Shown here one piece after another: positions 50,831 through 63,470 of a stretch of DNA of 64,000 nt (position 1 is the stretch's first letter; every line of letters starts with the position of its first letter). The notes below the pieces were generated by a model. It ran no database searches and had not been told where the DNA came from. It saw nothing but the letters and a program-made list of their open reading frames with translations. Where the stretch lies: positions 1,410,527 through 1,474,526 of the forward strand of contig VWZW01001369.1 of assembly GCA_013397115.1 (NCBI GenBank). Reading direction: 5' to 3'. Origin of the DNA: Edolisoma coerulescens (lineage: Eukaryota; Chordata; Aves; Passeriformes; Campephagidae). A program made the translations under genes and the position numbers.

Positions 50831-53129
50831 AGCTTGCCAGGGTAATCAAGCCCACAGTACTAGCAGAGACAGAAGTGACTATTCTTAACATGTAAGAAAC
50901 CACAGAAATTGGATTTTGAGGGTAGGAAATTCATGAAACTCTAATGAGTTTCTTCCAGAAAAAGTTCATGATTTGCCTTACAAGTCCTAGAGCTACTAGA
51001 AGAATAGAGAGAAAGCTTTGCTGTGCTCTCTGCATGACTAGCTGCAGTAGTCCAAATAATAGCAGCTTTACTCATTCGAAGTTCATGTTAGCAAGACTGG
51101 TGCTTTTGTCTGGATATGTTTTATGGACACAGATTTAGAATTTGGATTTATGTGCTGCCCTGAGACACGTATGTCTTTCAAAGGATGTTGGTTCCCCCCT
51201 CAGTCACATGAGTGCACTTCACTGAGATCAGTGGGAGGTGCAGGACTGCCAGCACTGTGGGGCTCTCGCTTTGGCTGGAGGCTTTCAGGTCTGTCCACAA
51301 GGAAAAGGGTCCAATCTGTGTTGCCTGCCTGTCATTTTTTCTTCCTGTGAAGGACAATCAAGCAGAATTTTTTCATACAGAAATACCCCTTTGCTCACTG
51401 CCTGGCATGGACCAAGCTTCCCCTGCAGTCTTTCCTTTTCCTCAGGCAATGAGTTCTTCTGCTCTGTGCTTGGGGTTGCAGCTTTTATACTTTATTTTTC
51501 CTGGCAATGGGGAAAGGAGAAAATGAGAAGAGAATATTTTGCTTGCTTGGACTCAGGAATCCAGTTGGTAGCACACTGAGGGAGGGAAAAAGAGCTGAAG
51601 TCTATGCATAAAGAAGGGAAAATAGTTAAGGCAGGTGGAAATAGCATGAGCAAAATCTTTGTGGTGATTTTGGATCATGACATTGTAATTCATGCTGAAA
51701 TGTGGGAGATTTTATACAGTGAAGGGGATTTCAAGGAGTACAGGACAATGAATAAAGAGGGGCAAGAGGCCCTGGAGGGAAGCTGGGGTGAATCACAACA
51801 AAGTTTTTAGGCATACACAGAAGTTTTAGCCTGTTCAGCAGAAGCTCTACTAAGGTCTTGTCTAGGAAGGAGTTTGGCCCCAGCCATAGCTTGTAACAAA
51901 TTGTAATAAAAAAAATCTTGTAATAAATCCTCCTGTGCAAACAGTGTTCTCTGCACTTTGTTCTCTAGGTTGCACCAGCTTAGTGTGAAATCAGAGCCAA
52001 TTTCCAGCCTAGGAAAGGATCACATTTGTGCAAATTACAAAGTGTATGCTTTTGTCCAAACATCTTGCTAGATGGGCAATCATGACAAAGTGCTGAGAGC
52101 AGAATTAGCCTCCAAGAACAGAATTGATCAAATGACTCAGTAAATAAATTTGCTGGACTGCTACTTTTGTAGACAATATAGCAAGAGCTCTTTGAATTTA
52201 CATTAAACCACACTAATTCTTTAAACTAGTCAAATTTAATTGCATGGTGTACTTTATCATGCAAATAACTGTGTTTTCTTAATATGTACTGGGGGAGAGA
52301 GGGAGAAAATTACTTCAGAGCTTTCAATAAAGCGTAACAGATGAGAATCAATGACATCTTGGAAATTATTTCAGTGCATGCAGATAAGAGTGGGAACTTA
52401 ATGTGTTCTGTAACCATTAACCAAAACAAACCATTAGAAGTGCAAGCCATGTTATGCAAGCCCCAGGAATCTGTAAGAAATCTATTGACAGAAAAATATT
52501 CTCACTGAAGTACTTGTTATTGATTTCCATGTTTCATTCATTCATTGCATTAAAATTCTACTGCCAGTGAGTGCTTTCACTACTGCTGTAATGGGCACTC
52601 CATAAATTGTGACAGAAACCCACAGGTTTGGAGTAACTCCACACCTGCACTTGTGTAACACGTTGAACCTGGCCCTGCACCTCATCTGCACAGAATGAAA
52701 ACTGGTAGCAGTGGAATAGCACAAAGCTTGTAGTGGCAGCATACTGAACACATACATTCAGTCTACAGTTGTAGCAGCCTGCAGCTCTGCTTTTTAATTT
52801 TTACCTCCAACATGTGGTGGAAAGAAAGAATTTTTCATTTATGTCTTCATTGGAGAGGAAAAATACTGGAATTATGACCTCTTTTGATTCAATTCACTAA
52901 CAGTATTGATTTTCTAATGGAATCTAAAGTGAGCCTGTTGATTGACATCAAGAGGGAACAAAAGTTGCTGAAGAAGGAAGCAGAGAAAATTGTAACCCTA
53001 TTCTGAAAGAGGTATTGATATATTGCAGCAGAGGTAAGAGCTCTGGGGTACATTCAGATTTCTAAAGAAATTGCCATACCTTTTTTTATTTTTTTAATTC
53101 ATGGATGATCCTTCCTTACTTGGTGCTAG

Positions 53130-53212
53130 TTATCTTGAAGAGGCAGCAGAGCTCCAATTGTTTAGAAGATGCTCTGCAGGATGAATTTCCCTACATTTTC
53201 TTAGCTGGAAAT
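53130..53212 (+). other. possible 83-bp coding exon, unassigned
   Basis: A pyrimidine-rich stretch (CTTCCTTACTTGGTGCTAG) ends in AG at 53128-53129 and a strong donor GTAAGT begins at 53213. Between them one frame is fully open: two leading bases, then 27 codons encoding a peptide that begins ILKRQQSS and ends FPYIFLAGN; the other two frames have stops. An ATG in the same frame lies upstream at 53105. I cannot match the peptide to a family. An open frame of this length is not rare by chance, so the case rests on the splice signals. Confidence 0.18.
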
Positions 53213-56200
53213 GTAAGTATTTACATTTTTTAGACAAGATATAACTTACTTTATGCGCTAATGATCATAATAAGTAAAATTTGCTAATTTTTGTACATCA
53301 CTAGAAAGGTCTCATGGAAAGAGAGTATACTGTAAAAATATCATCTTACAATCAAGTTTTCTGTTCTTTTAATTAATTGTAGATAATAAAACTGGCTTGA
53401 ATAGAAATCTTCCCTCATTTTTCATAGCAATTCACAAAAAAGGAAGTTTTGTTATTCTTTCTGTTTCTATTTTCTGGAAATATTTTCTGAATTCAAAAAC
53501 ATCACATTTACCAAACCAGTTTCATTAAAAATAAAAAGAAAGTAAGAAATGCAAGAACTTATCTGCAAAATAAAGAGAATTTTAAAATCAAAAGAAATTT
53601 GTTTGTCTTTCAAGGTTTAAAGAACCTGCTAAAAAGCAAGAAATTGAGAGCCACCACTCAAATATCCATCAGAAAGTAATTTTGTGAGAAACTAACTGGT
53701 CTAATGAGGTTTTTTCAGTGAAAATTGTTTCAGTGGCAATGTTGTGTTATCACTGATCAGTGCAGCATCACAGAAGGAGCTGCAGACCTGGAACTGTGCA
53801 TGCAAAGAGAAATTATACACACTAAGGACTTGTACACTGAGCAGGCACACACAGTACATGTTGGCTTTAGCGTCTCAATAAAACTTTCAGGACTTTCATT
53901 TTAGGCAACAGCAAACGATTCGAATCAAAATACACATTCCAAATGTTTGCTATGGCCTGTTCCCTCCCTGAAGGTCTGTTCCCTGCTCACAGAAGCTTTC
54001 AGGACTCATCCTCTCAGTTCAGAACTGGAGAACTGGTCTGGAAAGGCTCTGAGGAGCTGTATGTGCCTCATGTATATTTGTGTAGCGCATATATAGCTGG
54101 AATCACAGGCATCCATCAGTAGCGAGTTTCAGTGCTTTGATTTAAAGAATTTGTGCTGAAAAGGAACACAATTAAATTATTGCATGACAAAAAGGAGGCA
54201 AAGGGGAAGTGTTAAGAGTAGGAATTATCTTTCCTGACTTTCACGTGTGCTGCATGAAGGTATGCTGCAGAAACATGGCTAGATCCCTGAGGAAAACACA
54301 GGAGAAGCAAATCAAACTTTTTTTCCCAGGCTTATTGTTTACTTACAGAACTGTGATTTTGTCTATGCTCTCTCTCCTGTGTAACCAAAAAGCCCTCAAG
54401 TAGCAATGTCTGGGTGTGCTACCTCCGCCTACCTCAGTCTCTTGACACTAAAGGAACATAATTGGGTCATCAAAATCTCTGATTCTGGCTACTCACCCAT
54501 CAATTTTTTGCAATGTCTTGAGAACAGCACGGCAATTTTTAAAGGGCTCTGAGACAAAGCAAGCTTCTATGCACTTGATTGCCTCAGGAAATAGTTCAAA
54601 CTATGTTTTGTTTAGTGGCAAAACTAGTCTAAGGCATTTTCACTTTCACCTAGTCTGGCTAACTATTCTTATCCTTGCGCAAATTCCTCTGCCTCCTTTA
54701 GATGATGATGCTGTTGTTTGTGCTGCATCAGAGAGAAAATAGAGCTTTTTCTATATTTCAGTGAACATGGATACAGTCCTACACTCAGGTGGTTTTACTG
54801 ACATAATCGAGTGTCTTGGGAGAAGTGTTCAGAAATCAGGGAACTAAAGGAGGAAATCTTTCCACTGGCTTTGCTGCTGGTTAAAGACTAAGGTTATCAG
54901 ATCTACTGAGACACGCTTACAATCCTCATGACCTGTTGCTCTGCACAGTAGGCCTTTCTAGGTGGGAAGGGATTTTTTATTTAAGGTGCCATCAGTCAGC
55001 TCTGACTATACTTACTCAATGGTTCCTAGAGATGGTATATCTAGTTGTAGGGTGCCTAGAGACACAGAGTACACACAGTCACCTTAGTGAAAGGCATGAA
55101 GTCACCTTCTCCCTCTAAAAATGATATCTTTTTTCAAAAGATAGCTTTAACACAGAGATTTGTGGTGAGCAAGTATCTATCCAAATATATCTCATTTCAT
55201 GCCATATCAGATATCATCCATCTTTATGTAACCAGCTGACATAAACACCATGATGTGTTATGGTTAATTTGACAGAAATACAGTCAGAGGCTCACACTTG
55301 ATCTGAATCCAGTCTGTCTTGCCAGAAGACCTGAGAGCACTAATAAACCCAGGACTTCAGAACTGCTGTTTGACCCCAGAGTGCTTTCAGAGGAATGAAA
55401 AATGAATTCCCAATTGACTCTAGACAGAGCAAAATTATCCAACCTGTCCCGACCCCCTCCACCAGGCCAGCTGCAGCCAAACTCACTTTGCTAGAAACCT
55501 CTGTATTAGCTAGCAGCAGACTCGTTAATTTTTCTGAATGAGAGGCTGGATAACAGCCATAGCAGAAAAAAAAATGAGTGTGACTTTTACATAGTGAAAA
55601 ATCTCTGCAAGGTTACAAGTTGTTGGTTTTTAACAGTTACAAACTTCTATTATTTAACCTTTAAGATGTCTGGTAATGCTCCTCCTCCTGCAGTAAACCC
55701 TTAAACTAGTCCTCGCCAGCAAGCTGCAGGGACCATTTTGGAAGCTGAGGTATTTCTTAAAGGGGAGAAATATAGGTAAGGAGAGAACTTCCATCATAAC
55801 ACCCGTCTGTGCTTTTTTAGTGCCTGGTATCCAAAACTCCCGTTAGACTGGCAGTGCGCAATATATTCTGGCTGCTCTCCCTTTTGTCCTTGACATGTCT
55901 CTTATATGTTGTGGGCCAGAGGGACTGATGAAGAGATAGCAACATCAGTTTTATGCCAGCTGCAGATTTCTCCATTCTAGGGCAATCCTCTGCCGCACAT
56001 TAAAGGCTACTTCAAGGTCCCTTTATGTTCCTCAGGTGGATGGACTTCAGCACAGGCTTGAATCTGACCCTCAGAGACCACTGCATTATTTGAGTTCTGT
56101 GATTTGTGTCGGCTTTAACGGATGTTGTTTGGCTAAAATCCTGCCTGCAGTTTGAAAGTTCTGTTTGAATTTTGCCTTCATCTCCCTGTTTGACCATGAC

Positions 56201-58226
56201 TGTGTCCAAAGTCTAATTCAACAAATCTTATTTTCCCTCTTTCTCTGACACTTGTGAAACTCCAGTGGTTTAACTTTGAAGCTTAGACCACAGTGCTCTA
56301 ACTAAGGAGGGAAGGAAGATGATGAAATGGCTGTGGTAGGTTGTAATGAGAGCATTATACAACAAATTAACTCTGAAACATTTTAAGCGTTGTTGCTGCA
56401 ACTGGTAAAGTTGGCTAACATTAGCAGGCAGCCCTTAGAGGATCTGTTCTTTTAATTGTAAATAATCTGACACTTTATTAAAAATCACTCCATAAATCTC
56501 TTTATTTGCAGTAGTTAATGGTTCTCTCCTATCTCACTTATCTGATATGCTGTCTGCAATACACACAAGGAAAATATAAAAGTCTTTTATCTGTCAGCAA
56601 AAGGAATGTGTATCCTTGCAGCACAGTGCAATCAAAAGAGTAAATAAAATTTTCATGCGGTAGAGGAAATTCTAATGTTTTCGTATGTTTTCAATTATAA
56701 TTTTTTGTTTTAACAATGACTGTAGTATATTGCATCAGAAATGTATCTGCTGTTTCCTAAAGCAGCCGGACACATTTAATAGATGATTAACTTTCCAGCT
56801 GAAGGAGCTAATCCTGAAAAATCCTTTTTGGACAGCATTTTTTCTAGTGTCAGAAGCTAAACTACTTACTAGAGCGAGGCATTTCTGGAAGAAGTTCTAA
56901 GAGATAGACTGGTAAAAACAGAGATGTAGAGATTATGAGGACCTTGAAAATACTAGGGAAAGAAAAAACCCACAGTGTAAGAACAGTCCTTGATCTTGAT
57001 CTTGACATTAAGGACTTGCATGTGGGAGCAGCTGAAAGAAGCTATCACTATAATGCTTGCAGTAAATGTGAAAGGGCCCAAAAAACCCTAAAGGGGTTGA
57101 AAATATAAAAGAGGGAAAATAGATTCCCCTGAAGACAAATAGAGACTATGCTGTGTTTTCACAGCCAAAATTTCAATATCCCTTCCTTCATTGTGCCTGC
57201 AGCCTTTCTAGGTACCATTAATTGCTGAGGTCATTTTATCCTGTAAGAATTTTGAAGTTGAGGTTATTTGGATGGTGAAGTATTCAAAATTTTTCACAAA
57301 TCATGTACTTTATCATTATCTGCACCTTTTTGTGGACACAGCTCAAGCTACAACCAGGCTGACTGGGTACCTACTATTACAGGGAAAAAAATAATTTTGT
57401 TTTTAAATGGAAAAGAAAGCCTTATAAAATTGAGAGTAAGATTCAAGCTTCACTCAGAATGAGATCCTGAAAAGAGATACGAGAAGACAACAGAATAAAA
57501 AGCCACTGGCACAACCAGGCCAGCTCACTTAATTTTCTATGCCTGTCTTAATTTTTAAGTGAGTTTCTGTAAGAATGGTTAAAATTATTAAAATCAATTA
57601 AATATAGAGGCAGAAGAGGGATTGTTAGCCCCATCAGCTGTATTATTAGTATTTCATATGTTGTTCCTGAAGAACTAATGGCCAGCTATTAGCTCTGGTT
57701 TTGGTAAAATGTCCATATAGTGAATTTTTCTTATTCGGAACATACCCTGTTACAATGTCCCAGAAGATGCTGTCTTGTGTTCCTACTGAACAACCTTGAA
57801 TGTCTGAAATACAAATAAAGATTTTTATTTAATCACTTTACAGTCTGACAGAAGAGGCTTTGTTTACTTAAACATAAGGACTAGAGAAAGAAATCCAACT
57901 CCAAAGAGCAAAAGAATGAGAGATCTTGTAAGCTACTCTAGCCATAAGTGATGAAGGGCTGTAAGAAAACACTTAGGGAATAAAATAATTTTAAAAGGTA
58001 AAGTTTGAGGAGTTTTAGTTTCAGAAAATTGAGAAGGGTAAGCCATTATGTCAGGGGAGGGAGAAAGGGAATACATTACAGCTGTTCATTCACCAATGCC
58101 GCAGAACAACTAAAATAGGAAAGCATCACAAAATCTAAAATTGCTTTTGGTCATCGTTATGAGTTTGTGGGGTTTTTTTCCTATTCTGTTCTGTTGGGTT
58201 TCGTGGCGGGTTTTTTTTTTTTTTGG

Positions 58227-58255
58227 NNNNNNNNNNNNNNNNNNNNNNNNNNNNN
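58227..58255. other. assembly gap (29 N)
   Basis: A run of 29 undetermined bases follows a run of 14 T ending in GG and precedes AAGCGGGTGGG. The sequence is missing, probably because of the homopolymer and G-rich surroundings. Confidence 1.
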
Positions 58256-58379
58256 AAGCGGGTGGGTCTTGAGGGCACAAACTTCTAGGACTGTATAACC
58301 AGTCTTATCTTTTTGTTTTTGGTCAAGAAAATTGGGGTTTCTTCTTACCCATAAGCTTTTCTGCTCTTTGACTGAGCAA

Positions 58380-58545
58380 AAGAATATATATAAAACATAA
58401 TATATAATAGAGAGTATAAAGTATAAGATATAAATTAAAAACTACTATATATTATATTTTATGTTGTCTTTGTTATTATATGATATGATATGATATTATG
58501 TTGTTACGTTATATATATATATAATTTTTTTTTTTAATGTTATAT
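58380..58545. repeat. AT-rich low-complexity with (TGATA)n and (AT)n
   Basis: Contains TATATAA-rich sequence, about three to four TGATA units at 58479-58496, (AT)n at 58509-58523 and a T run to about 58536. Confidence 0.9.
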
Positions 58546-60415
58546 ATGTTGTTTTTCACAAAATTAAAGTTCATGAGACAGCACGGTGTAGAAGCCACCC
58601 TTTGCAGGCCCTGGCAGCTGAGCTGAATATCAGTGTCTTCAGGAACAGTGTATCTCCCACGTGGCTGCAAGAGGCACTGTGAAGGTTTGCATTGCCAGTT
58701 CTAAATTACAAAGAGAAACTTTTGCTTGTTGGTCTAAACCACCACACTTCTGGGAAAGTTAAGGCCTTAAAGGGCAGTTCACTGGAAGAGACTTAAGGTC
58801 CACGTGTCCTGTATATGACAGTGGCCAGGAGTGACTGGCACTGCAAGAGCAGACGTGCTCTCAGGTTCCAGTGACCTGCAGGGGTCTTCTGAATCATGTG
58901 TGCTTTCTTGTTTCTTAATATGTGTTGAAGGAAGTTTCTTCCATACATTTGTCAAGTCCATTCTGTGTTACCACATCTCAGGGCAGGGAGATACACAGTT
59001 TAAACAGAAGCAGTGTGAAAAGAATGACTCCTGTTGATTATTTTGAATGTACCATCTCTCAATTTCATTTGATTCTGACTTTTTTTTTTTTTCAGATAAT
59101 GAGAAACAGTGAACAGCTGCTGCAGCTGCTCCTTCTTCACTTACCCTTGTAATCCATATTGTTGTGGATTCCCATCACAGCTACCTTATTAGTTTCATTT
59201 CTCATAAAGAAATGCTCCAAAACTTTGACCTTCTTTCTCCTCTCTGAACTTTTTGTGGTACCACTAAGTCCTGTTTGAGATAAAGATGACCAGTTCTACA
59301 CCACATTTCAAGATGTATCCACAACATGGATTAATGGCTTAAGAATTTTTTTTTCTGCTTTATTTTCTATTTCTTTCCCAGTAATTGCTACAATACTTGG
59401 TAGGGTTTTTTTTATCCACTACCGAGAATTTTACTGATGTTTGAAAAGACCTGTTATTATGACCACAAGTTCTCTTTCCTGAATGGAAATAGGTAGTTTA
59501 GGATCCATTGTCTCAGACTGTTTTTCCCCTTGTGTGTTACTTCATATTGATTATATTGAATTTAATCTGTCATCCTATTGCCTGCTTAGTACCATGACAT
59601 TTTTCCCCAGCTCTTTGCAATCAGCTTTCATTTTTATTACCTTGAAAAATTTTGCATCACCATTAATCTCCTTGTTCTCCACTCTCTTCTGTTTCTGTAT
59701 ACTCTGGGTATAACAGACACTGCTAAGATTCCAGTGATCTATGGCTTTCCTCCATTGTGAAGCCCAAACACTCATTCCTTCTCTTTGTTTCTTACCTATT
59801 AACCTGTTGTTAATCTATAATATCACTTACTTCTCTCCCACAGGCAGCTTAATTTTTTTAAGCACTCATGATGCTGACTGCCCACAGATTTATCACAGAG
59901 TAAAGGAGGGTGATACTTACCTGCTTTATGAATTGCCTTCACATCTACAGATGAGAAATGCTAGATATTAATATTTGCTAGGAAATCTGTATTGCTTTGC
60001 CTTAGATAAAAGATATAATGAGAAATGGAACTGAAGGAGCAGGAATTTGAAGAATGCATGGTATCATGAGAAGAGGGCTGGCTGCTATACAAAAATCAGA
60101 GTCGTACCCATCTTAGCCCAAGGCTTTTTGAGTTTTAGCAGAATTATTGCTTGACTAATTTCTCTGTGTGTAAAATGGGCTTCCAACTGCGATTGTGTCA
60201 GGGTTAAATAAATGTGGGTCTGGTAACTTATCAAAAAGGTGCCAAAGAAAGATGAGTCTGCTGGGCTGTGAGTACAGGTCTTGACAGATTTATGTATTAA
60301 GTCCCCAGAATCTTCAGTGGCTCAGTCATCTGACATTTCACTGAGGGATTTGATGTCTGTTGCTTTTTTATTTTGCTAGGAAGTAACCCTCTAACAGCCT
60401 GGAGACAAAACAGCC

Positions 60416-60433
60416 AAAAAAAAAAAAAAAAAA
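60416..60433 (+). repeat. A18 homopolymer
   Basis: Eighteen consecutive A. No retrocopy or SINE body is recognisable upstream. Confidence 0.95.
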
Positions 60434-62399
60434 GAACATTTTCTCATGTGAATTTATCTCCACTTTATTTCAAAACAAATTTGAGCATTACCTCCTCAAA
60501 ATTTTCCAATCTTGTTCTGTTTTTAATAAATGTTCACACAGTTTTCACTAAAATAACATGTTTAGCTATGTAGTGTATCACCATAATACAAATTAAAAGC
60601 GGGTTAAAACATCACAATTAGAATTTTTGCGTAACCCAATAATTAAGGTTTTGCCTTGACCAAAGTTAAGATCCATACATTCATCTGCCTTTAATGTCAG
60701 CTGGTAGCACTCCACTGATTCCAAGGGGACTCTTTTCAGGACCTTCAAGGGCAGAAATAATTTTTATGATTTGCCTCTGAAATGTTACACAAATGACAGA
60801 GTGTGAGATGGAGTGACAATGTAAACAAAAGATAATCTGGCTGCAGTAGCTTGCAGGATTGAAATGAGATGTAAGTAATAATTGAGCAGTGTATGGGAGA
60901 TTTGGGAAAATCAAATTTTGCAGTTATTTTAATTATCCTTTATTATATTAGCTATACTCAAGGAAATTGGTAAAATTGTGAATTCTATTTGGACAATGCC
61001 CTTGTGAAGAAAATCAAAGTATGAATTATGAATGGACAAAAGAGTTTTAATACCTTGCTTTGGAATCTAAACCATTCAAATCACTTTTGCAGCTTTTTAA
61101 GCTCATGTGGTTTGGTTCCTTCTGGTGTTATACACGGCTAAGGGCAGGGACACCTCATTACTGTCACACTGGCAACCTGCAACCCCTCTCAAAAACTTCT
61201 GTCTTCTGCTTTTGTGCCATTGTCTCAGCAAACAAGGGTTATAAATACAACTGGCCTGGATCATGTATCAGGTCGAAAATGAAACCTGTGAGCACAAAGA
61301 AATAAAAAACTCTGAACAGTGTTTGAAACAAAACTCAAAGGACCTTCAGAAGCAGAGTGGTTGAGAACAAAATTGATGTTCAAAGCCATAAGGTAAGAGG
61401 GCCAACCCGTGTAGCTCTTGGCTGCCATAATAAATCTCCTTCTCAAGTGCATGGACAGTGGAGCCAAGCACAGAGGCAGGTGTTAACATCCCAGTCCATC
61501 TCGGACGTTGTTTACATTCCTTTGCAGTTTAGAAGAGATTTGTCATTAATGTATAATGTCAACCTGTGGAAATGTGTAGAGGTACTGTCAACTTTTCTGC
61601 TCCTGACTGCATGCTTGTCATTCACAGTTACTACACGGGTCTCCACAGATCTTTTCTTGATCTACATTGTTGGAGAATAGAGATCATATTAGTAATTTAA
61701 ACCAGTTCTGGTTTCTTATTCTACTTATTTATTACATTTTACTTGGTTTATTTGTGAATGCAAGTGTTTATGGCTGTATAAAATGTGTCTAAAAGCTTAG
61801 CATGTTTTGAATCTTCTAAACACTGCTTTAAAAATACATTTTTTTCAGGCTGAATCCTGACAAAGAGTATCTAGGCAAAAAAATATCGTAAGGTGGTTAC
61901 ATTTATTTGAATACAACTCAGCTGCTGAGATTAGTTTGTCTTGTCTGGAATGAGATATAATTAAGCACAGTGGATTGAATGTTAAATTCAATAAAATGCC
62001 TCAGTAAGTTAATGAAAAATCATTTTTATAATGGAGGACAGAAGTCTGTAGATTCAAAATGCATTCATTCCCTCCCATAAACTTGATCTACAAGGAGAAT
62101 CCTCTCTTCAATTACTGAAAAAGACTGAAAACAGGTAAGCTGGTTAATAAAAGCTGGGAAACCCTCTGAAATCACATTATATGTTTTCCTAATCTATAAA
62201 ATAGATTCATCCATGTGATAATTTTTTTTATCATTGGCAATTTCTTTTACATAACTAGTATGCATGGAAAGCTATTTCTGTGGATAAGTCACAGAAAAGA
62301 TCTGAGACAAGACCAGATCATTCATTGGCTCTTCATATTTCTTCAATGAGAAAAAAGAAACTACAATAACAGCTTTGCAAGTGCTTACAATTCTGAGAT

Positions 62400-62700
62400 A
62401 GAATTTTGTGCATCCAGATTACCATAAAGCATGAATCATAGAGATCTCATTATGTGATTATGCAAATATGCATTAATTACACAATTACAAGCATCTATGG
62501 TGATGAAATATGATTAATTATATGACTTGCTTCACTTGCTGAATGTAATGCCATTAGCTGCTAGGTCCATAGATGTGTTTCTTTTTTTGATTCACTGACA
62601 TTTTAATATTATGGGGGAATTATAAATTAGTGTAACAACAGATGATAAAAGCAGATGGAATAAACTTAACTGAAGCCAATATGATTTACACAGCTTTAAA
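62400..62700. promoter_or_regulatory. possible POU/homeodomain-rich enhancer element
   Basis: An exact octamer ATGCAAAT (62460-62467) directly abuts ATGCATTAATTA (62468-62479), and another TAATTA lies at 62515-62520. The region is unique, AT-rich and has the look of conserved vertebrate enhancers. This is motif-based; conservation or activity is not shown. Confidence 0.25.
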
Positions 62701-63335
62701 CTGAACAGTTTGTGTATTTATCCAGTTATAAATGTTTTGCTCCATGATAAAGAGTTCTGTTTGGAATGAAAGTTTAAAAAAAGCAATGACATATCTGGAA
62801 AAGACCCTCTGTGTGTCTTGAAATGTTAAGCTGTACTGACCCAAAACTAATCAGTGGAAGGTAATTTAGGGCTGCCAAAGACACAGCTGTACTGGCCCAC
62901 TTGGGAAGTAAGGGACAAGCATTGCTGGCTGGAGACTTGGAGACTACAATCCAGTTTATTTGCCTTAAATGTCCAATACAGTAGTCACTGCCAGAGACCC
63001 AAATATCCTACCTGCTGCAAACACTCTGGAGACAGATCAAGGACTTTCTGGGGGAGTTTATCTCTTTCTGTTGATTACAGGAGGAACCTTGATGTCTAAC
63101 TCAAAGGTGGTGCACTCTGTAGAGGTGTTTAAGAAAGATGAATGCTTCCTGTGCACGTGATGCAGGACCAGGCTTCATGCTTGCAGGAGCAGTGGGTAGG
63201 TATGATAGCTTAGACAAGTAAAAAGGGGTGGCTTGTTCTCTTCACTATAATATCTCCTACGTGTTTAGGGTGCAGGTCCCAAGCTGTGACACAGCTGCTT
63301 TTAAATACCCTGCTTGGTCAGTCTGCCCTGAGTGC

Positions 63336-63369
63336 TGGGACTAATTGCCCTAATTGCTGGGACTAATTC
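63336..63369 (+). repeat. short direct repeat next to CR1
   Basis: GCTGGGACTAATT occurs twice about 21 bases apart. Confidence 0.8.
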
Positions 63370-63470
63370 TACTTGTGTAGAACAACTGAGGTTTTCCACA
63401 GCCACCTCCCAACTTCTTGGGCCCAGTGCATGGCTGACATGTCTTGTGTGAAATCCTTCACCATCGTCTC

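Larger units (their letters stand above)
49939..58226. other. unique AT-rich DNA
   Basis: No gene or named repeat established. It includes a homeodomain-motif cluster (50730-50790), a possible small exon (53130-53212) and a T-rich stretch leading into the assembly gap. Other open frames here are short and without motifs. Confidence 0.45.
58256..63470. other. AT-rich unique DNA with simple repeats at the start
   Basis: The first 300 bases are AT-rich simple sequence next to the gap. After that no nameable repeat or gene is seen; a motif-dense stretch near 62400-62700 is listed separately. Confidence 0.5.

Noticed and set aside
60360..60433. Poly-A tract as the tail of a processed pseudogene
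   Set aside because: No recognisable transcript-like or SINE body precedes it and no flanking duplication is seen.
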